From Gallionellaceae bacterium (GTDB taxonomy: Bacteria > Pseudomonadota > Gammaproteobacteria > Burkholderiales > Thiobacillaceae): a DNA stretch of 64,000 nucleotides. Below, piece by piece: positions 33,954-43,294 of the stretch. Location of the stretch: NCBI GenBank assembly GCA_028714875.1, contig JAQTLN010000008.1, forward strand, positions 62,001-126,000, given 5' to 3'. A model generated the notes under the pieces. That model did no database searches. It was not told where the DNA came from and saw nothing but the letters and a program-made list of their open reading frames with translations. The position numbers were made by a program, and so were the translations under genes. Each line of letters opens with the position of its first letter. Position 1 is the first letter of the stretch.

Positions 33954-35564
33954 TCAACGCAGGCGGAAACGCCCCACCAGTTCGTTCAGTTGGTGGGCCA
34001 GGGCGACCAGTTCCTCGCTGACGCCACGGGTTTCCACCGCTTCATTGGCGGTGCGCTGGGCGATCTGGCCGATGCTGGCCATGCGCTGATCGACCGCGTC
34101 GGTCAGCTCACCCTGGATGCGTACCGATTGCGCCATGTGGGCGTTGAGCTCGCGAATATCGGCGACCCGGGTGGCGATGCGGTCGAGTCCCGCCACCGAG
34201 TTTTCCAGTTGCTGGCTGTGACTGGCGGCGGTGTTCTGGGCGGTGTTCATCACCAGTACCGCGTGGCGCGCTTCCTGGCGCAGTTGCGTGACGATGTCCT
34301 CGATGTCGCGGGTGGATTTGTGCGACAGATTCGCCAGTTTGCGCACTTCATCCGCCACCACCGCGAAGCCGCGCCCCATTTCACCGGCGCGGGCGGCTTC
34401 GATGGCGGCGTTGAGCGCCAGTAGATTGGTCTGTTCGGCGATGCCCTTGATGACTTCCAGCACATTGCTGACCTCCTGGCTGCGCTGATCCAGGGCTTCG
34501 ATCACCGTACCGGCCTGGCCGATTTCCTGTACCAGACTGAAAATGCCGGCGATGGCTTCGCGCGTCATCTGCGTGCTGTTGCCGGCTTCCTGGTCCGCGG
34601 CCACGGAGGCCTCGGCGGTTTTCGCGGCATCCACTTCCGCCTCGGCGGCGATGTTTTTCAGGTGGCAGATGGAGCGTGAGGTTTCCTCGGATGCGCGCAG
34701 TTGCTGGCTCGCCGCCTCGGCGGTCAGCAGGGAAACCGAGGAAACCCGATCGGCCGCGCCGGACAGGCGTCCCGAGGTATCCGCGACCAGGCCCAGGCTG
34801 GCGCCGAACTTGTCGAGCATGCTGTTGATGGCCTGCGCCAGGGCGCCCACTTCGTCGTCGGAAGTGGCCGTGAGACGGCGGCCCAGGTCGGCGTTCTGTT
34901 CGATGTCGCGCATGGTGTTGCGCATGGCCAACAGCGGCTTGATGACGATGCCGCGCAACAGAACAATCACCAGCCCAATGCCGAGCAGGGAGAGCAGCAG
35001 ATTGAGTCCGGCCACCAATAGCAGGTTATGGCGCGAGCCGGCATCCAGTTCATTCAGGGAATAAGTGACGCGCACGGCGCCAAGCACGGTATTGGGCGCC
35101 ACCTGGTGGCAACTCAGGCAGTTGGTGCCGAGGTGGTTCTCGCTGGCCAGCAAGGGCGCCAGATAGGTGACGAAACGCCCCTTGGCATCCGCGCCGATCT
35201 CGACGATCTGTTCGCCCTTGATGGCGCGACGCTCCAGGTCGTCACGCGGCGCCGCCTGGCGGGTGCTGATGCCGTCGAGCACGCCGGGGGCATGCACGAT
35301 GCCGATGTCGCGCACGCCGGGCATGGCCAGGTATTTGCCGCGCAGGCTTTCCTGCTGCGCCATGCTGCCGGTCAGCATCAGCGTATTGACGCCGTCGAAA
35401 TAGGAATGGGCGGCATCCCTGGCCTTGTCCTGGCCGATCTGCAATGCCCAGGCGCGCTCGTTGCTTCCGGTCAGCAGGGTGGCGGTGGCGAGAATGGCGA
35501 TGAAGATCAGGACAATGGCGACGACGATTTTTGCCTGCACGGACTGCGTGGCGAGTCGGTTCAT
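33954..35564 (-). CDS. Methyl-accepting chemotaxis protein with c-type heme sensor domain
   Basis: A 536-residue receptor. The ATG at 35564 ([19 protein letters not shown]) places the first membrane helix right at the N-terminus; a start at 35651 is possible but adds a polar stretch. The periplasmic domain (residues about 40-185) has [10 protein letters not shown], a CxxCH heme attachment motif, in a setting like the Tll0287/DUF3365-type domain. Then come the second helix, HAMP, and the signalling domain with hairpin [20 protein letters not shown]. It probably senses redox state, oxygen or another heme ligand. No che genes are nearby. The C-terminus lacks an obvious CheR-binding pentapeptide. 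Confidence 0.93.
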   Translation of the reverse strand: MNRLATQSVQAKIVVAIVLIFIAILATATLLTGSNERAWALQIGQDKARDAAHSYFDGVNTLMLTGSMAQQESLRGKYLAMPGVRDIGIVHAPGVLDGISTRQAAPRDDLERRAIKGEQIVEIGADAKGRFVTYLAPLLASENHLGTNCLSCHQVAPNTVLGAVRVTYSLNELDAGSRHNLLLVAGLNLLLSLLGIGLVIVLLRGIVIKPLLAMRNTMRDIEQNADLGRRLTATSDDEVGALAQAINSMLDKFGASLGLVADTSGRLSGAADRVSSVSLLTAEAASQQLRASEETSRSICHLKNIAAEAEVDAAKTAEASVAADQEAGNSTQMTREAIAGIFSLVQEIGQAGTVIEALDQRSQEVSNVLEVIKGIAEQTNLLALNAAIEAARAGEMGRGFAVVADEVRKLANLSHKSTRDIEDIVTQLRQEARHAVLVMNTAQNTAASHSQQLENSVAGLDRIATRVADIRELNAHMAQSVRIQGELTDAVDQRMASIGQIAQRTANEAVETRGVSEELVALAHQLNELVGRFRLR

Positions 35565-35725
35565 GGCGCGATACCCAGGAAATTGTCGGAATGCCTTTTT
35601 ATCGGCGGAATTCAGGATGGCTTTAGCGGAATTTGTCAGCGGCAAATTCAACTTGGCGGGGACGACGCTGCGCTAACCCGGCCGACACACTAAACTGGCG
35701 ACACCACGGTATACCCGCCCCAAAC

Positions 35726-37009
35726 ATGGTTCCCCATCTCACCACCGCACTGACCGGCCCCTTGCTGGAACTGGAACGCCAGTTCATCGAAGCGCAGGGC
35801 GATATCGAACACTGGTTGCGCTTGCAGTGGCTGACACACCCGGCGCCGTTCTACAGTTCGGTGGACCTGCGCAATGCCGGCTTCAAGCTGGCGCCGGTGG
35901 ATACCAATCTGTTCCCCGGCGGCTTCAACAACCTGAACCCGGATTTCCTGCCGTTGGCGGTGCAGGCGGCGCAGGTGGCGGTGGAAAAGATGTGCGCCGA
36001 CGCGCGCAGCTTTCTCATCATTCCCGAGAATCACACGCGCAATCTGTATTACTTGCAGAACGTCGCGGCGCTGGCCGACATCATCAGCAAGACCGGTCTG
36101 ACGGTACGCATTGGCAGCCTGATTCCGGATCTGGTGGAACCCCTGGTGCTGGACTTGCCGGAGGGCGGCCAACTCACCCTGGAACCGGTCCGGCGTGAGG
36201 GCAATCGATTGAAATTGGCGGACTTCGATCCCTGCTCGATCCTGCTCAACAACGATCTCACCTCCGGCGCGCCCGCGATCCTGCAAGGCCTCGACCCCAG
36301 CCAGACCATGCTGCCGCCGTTGCACGCCGGCTGGGCGACGCGGAGCAAATCCAAGCACTTCGCCGCCTATGACGGGGTGGCGCACGACTTCGCCGGCCTC
36401 ATCGGTATCGACCCCTGGCTGATCAACCCCTACCACGCGCTGTGCGGCGAGGTGAATTTCCAGGCGCGCGAGGGCGAGGAATGCCTGGCCGACCATGTCG
36501 CCGCGCTGCTGGAAAAAATCCGCGTGAAATACCGCGAGCACGCCATAGACCGCGAGCCCTTCGTCATCGTCAAGGCCGATGCCGGCACCTACGGCATGGG
36601 CATCATGACCGTGAAGTCACCGGACGACGTGCGCGACCTCAACCGCAAACAACGCAACAAAATGGCGGTGGTGAAGGAAGGCCTGTCGGTCACCCAGGTG
36701 CTGGTGCAGGAAGGCGTGCCCACCTTCGAGAGCCTCAACGAGGCGGTCGCCGAACCGGTGGTGTACATGATCGACCACTTCGTCATCGGTGGTTTCTACC
36801 GCGTCCACACCGGCCGCCGCGTCGATGAAAACCTCAACGCCCCCGGCATGCACTTCGTCCCGCTGGCTTTCGACCAGAGCGGCAGCTTCTGCGACTGCGG
36901 CGCCCGCCCCGACGCCCCGATGAACCGCTTCTACACCTACGGCGTCCTCGCCCGCCTGGCCGCGCTGGCGGCGGCGATCGAACTGGAAAGCACCGACCCG
37001 GAACAGTGA
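35726..37009 (+). CDS. gshA: Glutamate-cysteine ligase (proteobacterial type)
   Basis: A 427-residue enzyme of the GshA family found in many beta- and other Proteobacteria, not the E. coli type. It makes gamma-glutamylcysteine, the first step of glutathione synthesis. The start MVPHLTTALTGPLLELERQF at 35726 matches the family. Conserved stretches are VDTNLFPGGFNNLN, IPENHTRNLYYLQN, KADAGTYGMGIMTV and NAPGMHFVPLAFD. gshB normally follows directly, but here an 800 bp toxin-antitoxin pair lies between. The 161 bp upstream gap shows no clear promoter. Confidence 0.95.
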   Translation: MVPHLTTALTGPLLELERQFIEAQGDIEHWLRLQWLTHPAPFYSSVDLRNAGFKLAPVDTNLFPGGFNNLNPDFLPLAVQAAQVAVEKMCADARSFLIIPENHTRNLYYLQNVAALADIISKTGLTVRIGSLIPDLVEPLVLDLPEGGQLTLEPVRREGNRLKLADFDPCSILLNNDLTSGAPAILQGLDPSQTMLPPLHAGWATRSKSKHFAAYDGVAHDFAGLIGIDPWLINPYHALCGEVNFQAREGEECLADHVAALLEKIRVKYREHAIDREPFVIVKADAGTYGMGIMTVKSPDDVRDLNRKQRNKMAVVKEGLSVTQVLVQEGVPTFESLNEAVAEPVVYMIDHFVIGGFYRVHTGRRVDENLNAPGMHFVPLAFDQSGSFCDCGARPDAPMNRFYTYGVLARLAALAAAIELESTDPEQ

Positions 37010-37019
37010 ACTGGATGTG

Positions 37020-37042
37020 GTGTGCGTCATATTGACGTACAC
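37020..37042 (+). promoter_or_regulatory. Operator palindrome of the toxin-antitoxin pair
   Basis: GTGTGCGTCA and TGACGTACAC (nine of ten complementary) flank TAT, 29 bp before the antitoxin ATG. Ribbon-helix-helix antitoxins of the TacA kind bind such palindromes to repress their own operon, so this is the likely autoregulatory site. Confidence 0.7.
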
Positions 37043-37071
37043 TTTTACCGTTCGCTCAACGGAGTTACGCC

Positions 37072-37335
37072 ATGCCCACCACCGCCACCGATTCCGCCCG
37101 CATCAACCTGCGCACCAGCCCGGAAGCCAAGGCGCTGATCGAACGTGCCGCCGCGCTGATGGGTACCACGGTGTCCGGCTTCATGCTGCAAAACGCTTAT
37201 GAAGCCGCGCGCCGGGTGGTCGCGGACAACGATATGTTGATGCTCTCCCAGCGAGATTTCGAAGCTTTCATTGCTACCTGTGAAGACCCTCCACTACCCA
37301 ATGAAGCCCTGCGGAAACTCATGTCGCTGCGCTGA
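37072..37335 (+). CDS. tacA: DUF1778 (TacA-like) antitoxin
   Basis: An 87-residue protein. The N-terminal ribbon-helix-helix part (ARINLRTSPEAKALIERAAA, MGTTVSGFMLQNAYEAA) is typical of DUF1778 antitoxins. The C-terminal segment, including LSQRDFEAFIA, is the toxin-wrapping region. GGAG lies 8 bases before the ATG. It is expected to neutralise the GNAT toxin encoded 2 bp downstream and to repress the operon via the palindrome at 37020. Confidence 0.9.
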   Translation: MPTTATDSARINLRTSPEAKALIERAAALMGTTVSGFMLQNAYEAARRVVADNDMLMLSQRDFEAFIATCEDPPLPNEALRKLMSLR

Positions 37336-37337
37336 TC

Positions 37338-37844
37338 ATGGCGCGTATCGAGCTGCTGAACGCGCGGCACTGCCGCGATGGTTTCGATTGCGGCGAGCCC
37401 GCGCTCAACGATTTCCTGCTGCGCCTGGCTGGGCAGCAACAGCGTCGCGGCTTCGGCAAAACCTATGTGGCGGTGAGCGAGGCGGGTGCGAATGTGCTTG
37501 GTTTTGTCACGGTCAGCGCCGGCCAGGTGGCGACCGACCAGCGGCCCGCGCACTTGAAGTTGCCTCGCTATCCGGTCCCCATGTTGCGCATCGGCCGCCT
37601 GGCGGTGAGCCGGTCGCATCAAGGGCACGGCATCGGCCAGGATTTGCTCGCTTTCGCGCTCAACCTGGCGTTGGAGTTTTCCCGCAGTGTCGGGCTGTAC
37701 GCGGTGGTGGTGGATGCCAAGCACGAGAAAGCCCGCGCGCTCTATGCGGGGCTGGGTTTCCAGGCCTGCGGGGATAATCCGTTATGTTTGTATATGCCGA
37801 TTGCCGCGTTGGAACGCGCAACCAGACCGAATGCCACTGGCTGA
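37338..37844 (+). CDS. tacT: GNAT-family toxin (TacT-like acetyltransferase)
   Basis: A 168-residue GNAT protein. LNARHCRDGFDCGEPALNDF is the N-terminal signature of the TacT/AtaT group. RIGRLAVSRSHQGHGIGQDL gives the acetyl-CoA-binding R/Q-x-x-G-x-G/A loop, and ARALYAGLGFQ the C-terminal part. Such toxins acetylate the amino group of aminoacyl-tRNA and stop translation. The pair sits between gshA and gshB, 7 bp before gshB, so gshB transcription may depend on the TA promoter. The target tRNA is not known. Confidence 0.9.
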   Translation: MARIELLNARHCRDGFDCGEPALNDFLLRLAGQQQRRGFGKTYVAVSEAGANVLGFVTVSAGQVATDQRPAHLKLPRYPVPMLRIGRLAVSRSHQGHGIGQDLLAFALNLALEFSRSVGLYAVVVDAKHEKARALYAGLGFQACGDNPLCLYMPIAALERATRPNATG

Positions 37845-37851
37845 CCAATAA

Positions 37852-38883
37852 ATGACCACACCCCTTAACCTCCTCTTCATCGCCGACCCCCTGGAAACCT
37901 TCAAGACCTACAAGGATTCCACCTACGCCATGATGGTCGAGGCGGCCCGGCGCGACCACACGATCAGCGCGATGCTGGCGGGCGATCTGGTGTGGAAGGC
38001 GGAGTGGGTGGTGGGGCGCACGCAGCGGGTTGTTCTCTCCGCTTCCGCAAAAGGGGGCGGGGGCGGCACCTCCGAAAATCCCCCCCAGCCCCCCTTTGGC
38101 AAAGGGGGGGGCACGCACACAACGCCCTGGTTCGAGCGCGGTGAGGCGGAATGGCACGATCTGGCGTCGTTCGACGCGGTGATCATGCGCACCGATCCGC
38201 CCTTCGATCAGGCCTACCTCTATGCCACCTGGTTGCTGGAGATGGCCGAACGGCAGGGGGCGCGGGTGTTCAACTCGCCGCGCGCCTTGCGCGATTTCAA
38301 CGAGAAACTGGCGATCGCGCGCTATCCGCGCTTCATCGCGCCGACGCTGGTGACCTGCCACGCTGATCTGATCCGCGAGTTTCTCGCCGAGCAGGGCGAC
38401 ATCGTGGTGAAGCCGCTCAACGCGATGGGCGGCGCCATGGTGTTCCGCCTGCGTCCGGATGATGCCAACCTGGGCGCGATCCTGGAGACCATCACCCAAT
38501 ACGGGCGCGAGACCGTGATGGCGCAGCGCTATCTGCCGGAAATCAAGGAGGGCGACAAACGCATTCTGGTGATCGCCGGACAGGCGGTACCGTATTGCCT
38601 GGCGCGCATTCCCGCCGCGGGCGAGACGCGCGGCAACCTGGCGGCGGGCGGCACCGGCGTGGCGCGGCCCTTGTCGGAACGCGACTGGGAGATCGCCCGC
38701 GCTCTGGGGCCGGAATTGAAGGACGCCGGCCTGTTGTTGGTCGGCCTGGACGTGATCGGCGATTGCCTGACCGAAGTGAATGTCACCAGCCCCACCTGCT
38801 TCCAGGAAATCACCCAGCAGACCGGCTTCAATGTGGCGGGCATGTTCATGGATGCGCTGGAGCGCGAGGTGAACGGTGAGTAA
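37852..38883 (+). CDS. gshB: Glutathione synthetase
   Basis: A 343-residue ATP-grasp enzyme joining gamma-glutamylcysteine and glycine. [20 protein letters not shown] is the family N-terminus; [35 protein letters not shown] and [18 protein letters not shown] are the substrate and ATP-grasp motifs. It is about 28 residues longer than E. coli GshB because a degenerate family A repeat (38045-38113, residues about 65-87, rich in Gly and Pro) is inserted in frame in the N-terminal domain, in the loop before [13 protein letters not shown]. Active-site motifs are intact, so it is probably functional. Confidence 0.95.
   Translation: MTTPLNLLFIADPLETFKTYKDSTYAMMVEAARRDHTISAMLAGDLVWKAEWVVGRTQRVVLSASAKGGGGGTSENPPQPPFGKGGGTHTTPWFERGEAEWHDLASFDAVIMRTDPPFDQAYLYATWLLEMAERQGARVFNSPRALRDFNEKLAIARYPRFIAPTLVTCHADLIREFLAEQGDIVVKPLNAMGGAMVFRLRPDDANLGAILETITQYGRETVMAQRYLPEIKEGDKRILVIAGQAVPYCLARIPAAGETRGNLAAGGTGVARPLSERDWEIARALGPELKDAGLLLVGLDVIGDCLTEVNVTSPTCFQEITQQTGFNVAGMFMDALEREVNGE
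38045..38113. repeat. Degenerate family A repeat pair inside gshB
   Basis: A full copy (38075-38112, AAAATCCCCCCCAGCCCCCC then TTTGGCAAAGGGGGGG) and a decayed facing copy at 38045-38060. Confidence 0.85.
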
Positions 38884-39949
38884 TCCATCTCGGGTGCTTC
38901 GCGCGCCCTATGGCTTCTGGGCGTTGCTGCTGGTCTTGTTGCTCACCGGCTGTGGCGAGCGCATCCACAAGCAGCAGTCCTATGTATTCGGCACCCTGGT
39001 GGAAATCACGATTTACGGCGAGGAGGAGGACAAGGCGCGGCGTGTCACCGACCAGGTGCTGCGTGATTTCGACGAGATGCACCAGACCCTGCATGCCTGG
39101 CAGCCGGGTTCGCTGGAACGCCTCAATGGTTTGATTGCCCTGGCGACGCCACAAGCACCGATCCGTATCGCGTTGCCGCCCGGTCTGATTTCGACCCTGA
39201 CCGATGCGGCGCGCCTGTCGGAACAAGGCGAGCACCTGTTCAATCCGGCCATCGGCAATCTGGTGCGGCTGTGGGGCTTTCATTCCGACACGTTCGAGCC
39301 GCGCCTGCCGGACCCGAAAGAAATCGCGCGCCTGGTCAAGGCCAACCCGCGCATGTCCGACTTCAAGATCACCGGCGTCATGCTGGAAGCCGGCAATCCG
39401 GCGATGCGCCTGGATCTGGGCGGTTATGCCAAGGGCTATGCGCTGGATCTGGCGGCGGCCTATCTGAAAAGCCAGGGGGTGAACAACGCGCTGATCAACA
39501 TCGGCGGCAACATCATGGCGCTGGGGAAGAAGGGGAGTCAGGCCTGGAAGGTGGGCATCCAGCACCCGCGCCGCGCCGGCGCCCTGGCGATGCTGGAATT
39601 GCATGACGGCGAAGCGATCGGCACCTCCGGCGACTATCAGCGTTTCTTCGAGGTGAACGGCAAACGCTATTGCCATCTGATAGACCCGCGCAGCGGCTGG
39701 CCGGCGGATCAGACCCAGGCGGTGACGGTAATCGCGCATGGGCCACACGCCGGCACGCTGTCGGACGTGTCCAGCAAACCGCTATTCATCGCCGGACCGG
39801 GCGATTGGCGGCGAATGGCGAAAAAAATGGGCATCGGCGAAGTCTTGTTCATCGCCGCCGACGGCGGCGTCAGCGCCACTCGCGCGATGAACGGCCGCCT
39901 CATCTGGGAGAAACCGGCGCCCGCCGTGAAGGTGGTCGAAGCGCCGTAG
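38876..39949 (+). CDS. apbE: FAD:protein FMN transferase (lipoprotein)
   Basis: A 357-residue protein starting with GTG at 38876, overlapping the gshB end by 8 bp. A lipobox (LLTGCGE) follows a hydrophobic signal, so it is anchored to a membrane. The ApbE core includes [39 protein letters not shown] and [10 protein letters not shown]-like [10 protein letters not shown]. It attaches FMN to a Thr of target proteins such as NqrB/C, RnfG or NosR. The TAG stop (39947-39949) is formed by the first bases of the family D repeat that follows, so the original stop may have been elsewhere. Confidence 0.95.
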   Translation: MSNPSRVLRAPYGFWALLLVLLLTGCGERIHKQQSYVFGTLVEITIYGEEEDKARRVTDQVLRDFDEMHQTLHAWQPGSLERLNGLIALATPQAPIRIALPPGLISTLTDAARLSEQGEHLFNPAIGNLVRLWGFHSDTFEPRLPDPKEIARLVKANPRMSDFKITGVMLEAGNPAMRLDLGGYAKGYALDLAAAYLKSQGVNNALINIGGNIMALGKKGSQAWKVGIQHPRRAGALAMLELHDGEAIGTSGDYQRFFEVNGKRYCHLIDPRSGWPADQTQAVTVIAHGPHAGTLSDVSSKPLFIAGPGDWRRMAKKMGIGEVLFIAADGGVSATRAMNGRLIWEKPAPAVKVVEAP

Positions 39950-39978
39950 GTTGGGCAAAGCGAAGTGTGCCCAACCCG
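39945..39978. repeat. Palindromic repeat (family D) at the apbE stop
   Basis: GTAGGTTGGGCA then AAGCGAAG then TGTGCCCAACC form an inverted repeat. Its second to fourth bases supply the TAG stop of apbE. A close relative is at 60251-60287. Confidence 0.8.
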
Positions 39979-40024
39979 CGGCGCTATAGTTCGCCCTATC
40001 CGAATCAAAAAAGAAGGGGTTGCC

Positions 40025-40546
40025 ATGTATTCCTGGAAATCACATTTCTCCGTACTCGCCGACTACCAGCACTGGGCCAACGAAATGCTGTTCAACTCCC
40101 TGGACCATCTGCAAGAAGAGGTCATCGGCAGCGATCAGGGGCTGTACTTCAACAGCATTCACCACACGGTCGATCATCTGCTCTTGGTCAGCCAGGTCTG
40201 GTTGGCGCGGATGCGGGGCGCAAATATGGAAGCCAACTACCGGCTGATCAATCATCCCGATTTCCGCGAGCTGAAACTGGCGTTGCGACGCGAAACGCGC
40301 AAGCTGCAATCCTGGCTGGATGAACAGCCGGAGACGTTCTTCGAGGCGGAAATAAGTTTTTCCGGCAGCGACGGCAAGCCGCGCAACATGTGGGTACGGG
40401 AAGCGCTGACGCATCTGTATACCCACTATGCCCACCATCGCGGCCAGATTTCGGCCGTGATCACCCGCCTCGGAGGCCCCTGCCCGGAAATGGATTTCGT
40501 CTATTACCGGCGCGAGATGGACAAGGTGATCAGCGAGGTGAAGTAG
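40025..40546 (+). CDS. DinB family protein
   Basis: A 173-residue four-helix-bundle protein of the DinB/YfiT metalloenzyme-like superfamily. The ATG at 40025 gives MYSWKSHFSVLADYQHWANE. The metal-binding histidines are seen in IHHTVDHLL and THYAHHRGQIS. Family members include thiol-dependent transferases and damage-induced proteins of unknown reaction; proximity to glutathione genes makes a thiol S-transferase role thinkable but unproven. The final 17 bp overlap the convergent thioredoxin-like gene. Confidence 0.9.
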   Translation: MYSWKSHFSVLADYQHWANEMLFNSLDHLQEEVIGSDQGLYFNSIHHTVDHLLLVSQVWLARMRGANMEANYRLINHPDFRELKLALRRETRKLQSWLDEQPETFFEAEISFSGSDGKPRNMWVREALTHLYTHYAHHRGQISAVITRLGGPCPEMDFVYYRREMDKVISEVK

Positions 40547-41063
40547 GCGTTTGCAGCAACAAAGGCTCGATCAATTTTTCCAGCCGTCCACTGTGCACCT
40601 GGCCGGCGATGCGATGCCGGATCATGCCGTCGCGGTCCACCACGAAGGACAGCGGCACCCGATCCACCCCACCGAAGGCCTGAATGATCCGCGTGGTCGC
40701 CAACGGCGCCGGGAAGGTATAACCCTCCGTTCGCATGTAGGCATCCACCTCGGCCTGGGTTTTATCCAGACTGTAGGCGACAATCTCGAACCCGCGCGAC
40801 TGGTTGGCCTCGTAGAACGCCTGCATGGCCGGCATTTCGTGGCGGCAGTAGGGGCACCAGGTGCCCCAGAAATTCACCAGCAACACCTTGCCATGCAGAT
40901 CGGAGAGGTATTTGCCCGCCTGTACCGGCACTTCCGGCGCCGGTTGGTTCTGTTCCGTCACCCAGGCCGGGGGGCGGAACCACAGGTATACGATCAGCCC
41001 GATCAGGATCATGGTGACCGGGCTGGGCTTCAGTTTTTTGAGGAATTCTTCCCTTGTCATCAT
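40530..41063 (-). CDS. TlpA/ResA-like membrane-anchored thioredoxin
   Basis: A 177-residue protein. The ATG at 41063 is followed by a short basic stretch and one membrane helix (MILIGLIVYLWF, residues about 18-29), then a periplasmic thioredoxin fold with active site NFWGTWCPYCRHEMPAM (CPYC) and the cis-Pro region RVPLSFVVDRDG. Proteins of this type reduce disulphides in the periplasm, often for cytochrome c maturation. The 5' end overlaps the divergent methyltransferase gene by 10 bp, if that gene starts at 41054. Confidence 0.92.
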   Translation of the reverse strand: MMTREEFLKKLKPSPVTMILIGLIVYLWFRPPAWVTEQNQPAPEVPVQAGKYLSDLHGKVLLVNFWGTWCPYCRHEMPAMQAFYEANQSRGFEIVAYSLDKTQAEVDAYMRTEGYTFPAPLATTRIIQAFGGVDRVPLSFVVDRDGMIRHRIAGQVHSGRLEKLIEPLLLQTPTSPR

Positions 41064-42550
41064 CCAACTCCGATCGTCCAAAAATTGCGCTGAAGCGCCC
41101 CGTCGAGGCCGCGAAAGAGCCCGCCAAGCCGTCCAAGTTCCGCCCCAAGCTGGGCGACCGGCGCGCCGGCAACAAGCCGCGCCCCCCTGAACCTGACGCA
41201 ACCACGGGGCAGCAGGATAGACCAGCCGCGAAGCCGCGCAAGCCGAGGCCGGAGGGAAAGTTCGCCTCCCCCGACTCCAGGCCACGCGCCCAGTCGGAGA
41301 GAAACGCGCCCCCTCCCCCCCCGGGGGAGGGCTGGGGAGAGGGGCGGCGGCGTAGATCGGCGGCATCGACCGAGTCAGCGTCGTTCCCTCACCCCCGGGG
41401 TGGGAAGGGAGAGCGGCATCGCTTCTTCGTCTCCTGTCCGCGCGGCCTGGAAGATGAGCTGGCGCGCGAGTTGGCGGATATCGGCGCCGGCGACCAGATG
41501 CCGGCGCGCGGCGGCGTGATCTTCCTGGGCGACATGACGCTGGCCTGGAAGGTCAACCTGTGGAGCCGTCTGGCGATTCGCGTCCTCTGGCAGGTGGCCG
41601 ATGGCCACTATCGCAATGAGGACGATCTCTACGAAGTCGCCATGTCGCTCGACTGGCCCAGCCTGTTCGACGTTTCGCGCACGATCGCGGTCACCACCGT
41701 GGGCAAATCCAGCCCGCTGAAAAGCCTCAACTTCGTCACCCTGCGCATCAAGGACGCGGTGTGCGACCGCTTCCGCTCCGCCATCGGCGAACGTCCCAGT
41801 GTGGAAACCCGCGACCCGCAGGTGCCCATCACCTTGTTCCTGTCCGAAGAGAAATTCACCCTCTACCTCGATCTCTCCGGCAGTCCGCTCAATCGCCGCG
41901 GCTACCGGGTCGAGGCCGCTCCCGCGCCGCTCAACGAAAACCTGGCCGCCGGGTTGTTGAAGCTGTCCGGTTGGACCCCGAACGTGCCGCTCTACGACCC
42001 CATGATGGGCGGCGGCACCATCCTGCTGGAGGCGGCGCTGATCGCGCTCAACATCGCCCCTGGCATCAATCGCCACTTCGCCTTCGAGAATCTGGCCAAT
42101 TTCGACATGATCGAGTGGCAACGCCTGCGCAAGAACGCCCAGGCGGCGGCGCTGGAACCGCATCCCCTGGCCATCTTCGGCTCCGACATCGACCCGCTCA
42201 TGGTGCGCGCCGCCGGCCTCAACCTGAAAGCCGCCGGTGTGTTCGATTGTGTCCGTCTGATGGAAGCCGACTTTCTCAACGTCGACCCGCCCGTGCCGGA
42301 AGGCATCATCGTCAGCAACCCGCCCTACGGCGTGCGTCTCGGCAGCGAAGACGACCTGATCGCCTTCTACCACGCGGTCGGCGACAACCTGAAACAGCAC
42401 TTCCCCGGCTGGACCGCCTGCATGATCTCGGGCGACCCCGATTTTCCCAAGTCCATCGGCCTCAGCGCCAACCGCCGCACACCGCTGTTCAACGGCCCGC
42501 TGGAATGTCGGCTGTACGAATACCGGCTGGTGGCGGGAAGCAATCGCTGA
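41054..42550 (+). CDS. THUMP-domain class I rRNA methyltransferase (RlmL N-terminal-like)
   Basis: A 498-residue protein. The conserved part starts at RFFVSCPRGLEDELARELAD (residue about 124). THUMP follows, and the methyltransferase domain has NVPLYDPMMGGGTILLEAAL, FGSDIDPLMVRAAG and the N2-guanine motif IIVSNPPYGVRLG. It resembles the part of RlmL that makes m2G2445 in 23S rRNA. The first 120 residues are basic and low in complexity and include an in-frame inverted pair of family B repeats (41306-41416, residues about 84-121). TTG at 41054 is the only start that reaches the frame before the THUMP domain, so the N-terminus is uncertain. Confidence 0.9.
   Translation: MSSSNSDRPKIALKRPVEAAKEPAKPSKFRPKLGDRRAGNKPRPPEPDATTGQQDRPAAKPRKPRPEGKFASPDSRPRAQSERNAPPPPPGEGWGEGRRRRSAASTESASFPHPRGGKGERHRFFVSCPRGLEDELARELADIGAGDQMPARGGVIFLGDMTLAWKVNLWSRLAIRVLWQVADGHYRNEDDLYEVAMSLDWPSLFDVSRTIAVTTVGKSSPLKSLNFVTLRIKDAVCDRFRSAIGERPSVETRDPQVPITLFLSEEKFTLYLDLSGSPLNRRGYRVEAAPAPLNENLAAGLLKLSGWTPNVPLYDPMMGGGTILLEAALIALNIAPGINRHFAFENLANFDMIEWQRLRKNAQAAALEPHPLAIFGSDIDPLMVRAAGLNLKAAGVFDCVRLMEADFLNVDPPVPEGIIVSNPPYGVRLGSEDDLIAFYHAVGDNLKQHFPGWTACMISGDPDFPKSIGLSANRRTPLFNGPLECRLYEYRLVAGSNR
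41306..41416. repeat. Inverted pair of family B repeats inside the rRNA methyltransferase gene
   Basis: Copy one at 41306-41345 (CCCCCTCCCCCCCCGGGGGA) and an inverted relative at 41382-41416, in frame in the low-complexity N-terminal region. Confidence 0.85.
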
Positions 42551-42560
42551 CCCGTCTCCG

Positions 42561-42597
42561 CTTCCCCCTTTCCCAAAGGGGGGCTGGGGGGGATTTC
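42561..42597. repeat. Single family A repeat
   Basis: A CCCCCTTTCCCAAAGGGGGG hairpin followed by CTGGGGGGGATTT lies 10 bp after the methyltransferase stop. The rest of the 183 bp gap before yqgE shows no gene. Confidence 0.85.
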
Positions 42598-42733
42598 TCC
42601 GCCAACCAAGGTGCAAGCCCGCGCTGTTGCCGCCACGCGGGTCGCCGCAAAACCGAATGAAAGTGGAATCCATCGGTCGATTCAGGCCGCCGCCGGGCAG
42701 GGTTACAATCGCCGCTCAACCCGGAAGCCCCTC

Positions 42734-43294
42734 ATGGACAACGCCAATTTCACCGACCATTTCCTGATCGCCATGCCCAAGATGATGGACCCCAACTTCT
42801 CCGGCACGCTGACCTATATCTGCGATCACGGCGACCAGGGCGCGCTTGGTGTGGTGGTGAACCGCCCCATCGAACTCAACCTGGATAGCCTGTTCAGCCA
42901 GATCGGCCTCGATCTGACCGACGAGCACCTGAAGCAGGCGTCGGTCTACTACGGCGGCCCGGTGCAGGTGGAACGCGGTTTCGTGCTGCACCGGCCGGTG
43001 GGCACCTGGAGTTCCACGTTGTCGGTGAACGACCGCGTGGGGCTGACCACATCCAAGGACATTCTGGAGGCCACCGCCCGCCGCGAAGGCCCGGCCGAGA
43101 TTCTGGTGACCCTGGGCTATGCCGGCTGGGGGCCGGGGCAGCTGGAAGACGAGATCAAGCAGAACGCCTGGTTGACCGTGCCGGCCGACCCGCAAGTGAT
43201 CTTCGGCTACCCCGCCAAAGAGCGCCTGAACGCGGCCATGCACCTGCTGGGCATCGACCTTTCCATGCTTTCGGAAGAAGCCGGACACGCCTGA
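42734..43294 (+). CDS. yqgE: YqgE/AlgH family protein
   Basis: A 186-residue cytoplasmic protein of unknown biochemical function. [20 protein letters not shown] and [18 protein letters not shown] are the diagnostic N-terminal blocks; [16 protein letters not shown] and [15 protein letters not shown] follow. The ATG at 42734 is chosen by alignment to the family; the upstream frame runs through the repeat-bearing gap. Its stop overlaps the ruvX start as TGATG, the usual yqgE-ruvX pairing. Confidence 0.96.
   Translation: MDNANFTDHFLIAMPKMMDPNFSGTLTYICDHGDQGALGVVVNRPIELNLDSLFSQIGLDLTDEHLKQASVYYGGPVQVERGFVLHRPVGTWSSTLSVNDRVGLTTSKDILEATARREGPAEILVTLGYAGWGPGQLEDEIKQNAWLTVPADPQVIFGYPAKERLNAAMHLLGIDLSMLSEEAGHA

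Noticed and set aside
35629-35649. Small palindrome GAATTTG-N7-CAAATTC upstream of the chemoreceptor
   Set aside because: Only 7 bp arms, no second copy and no promoter context; could be chance.
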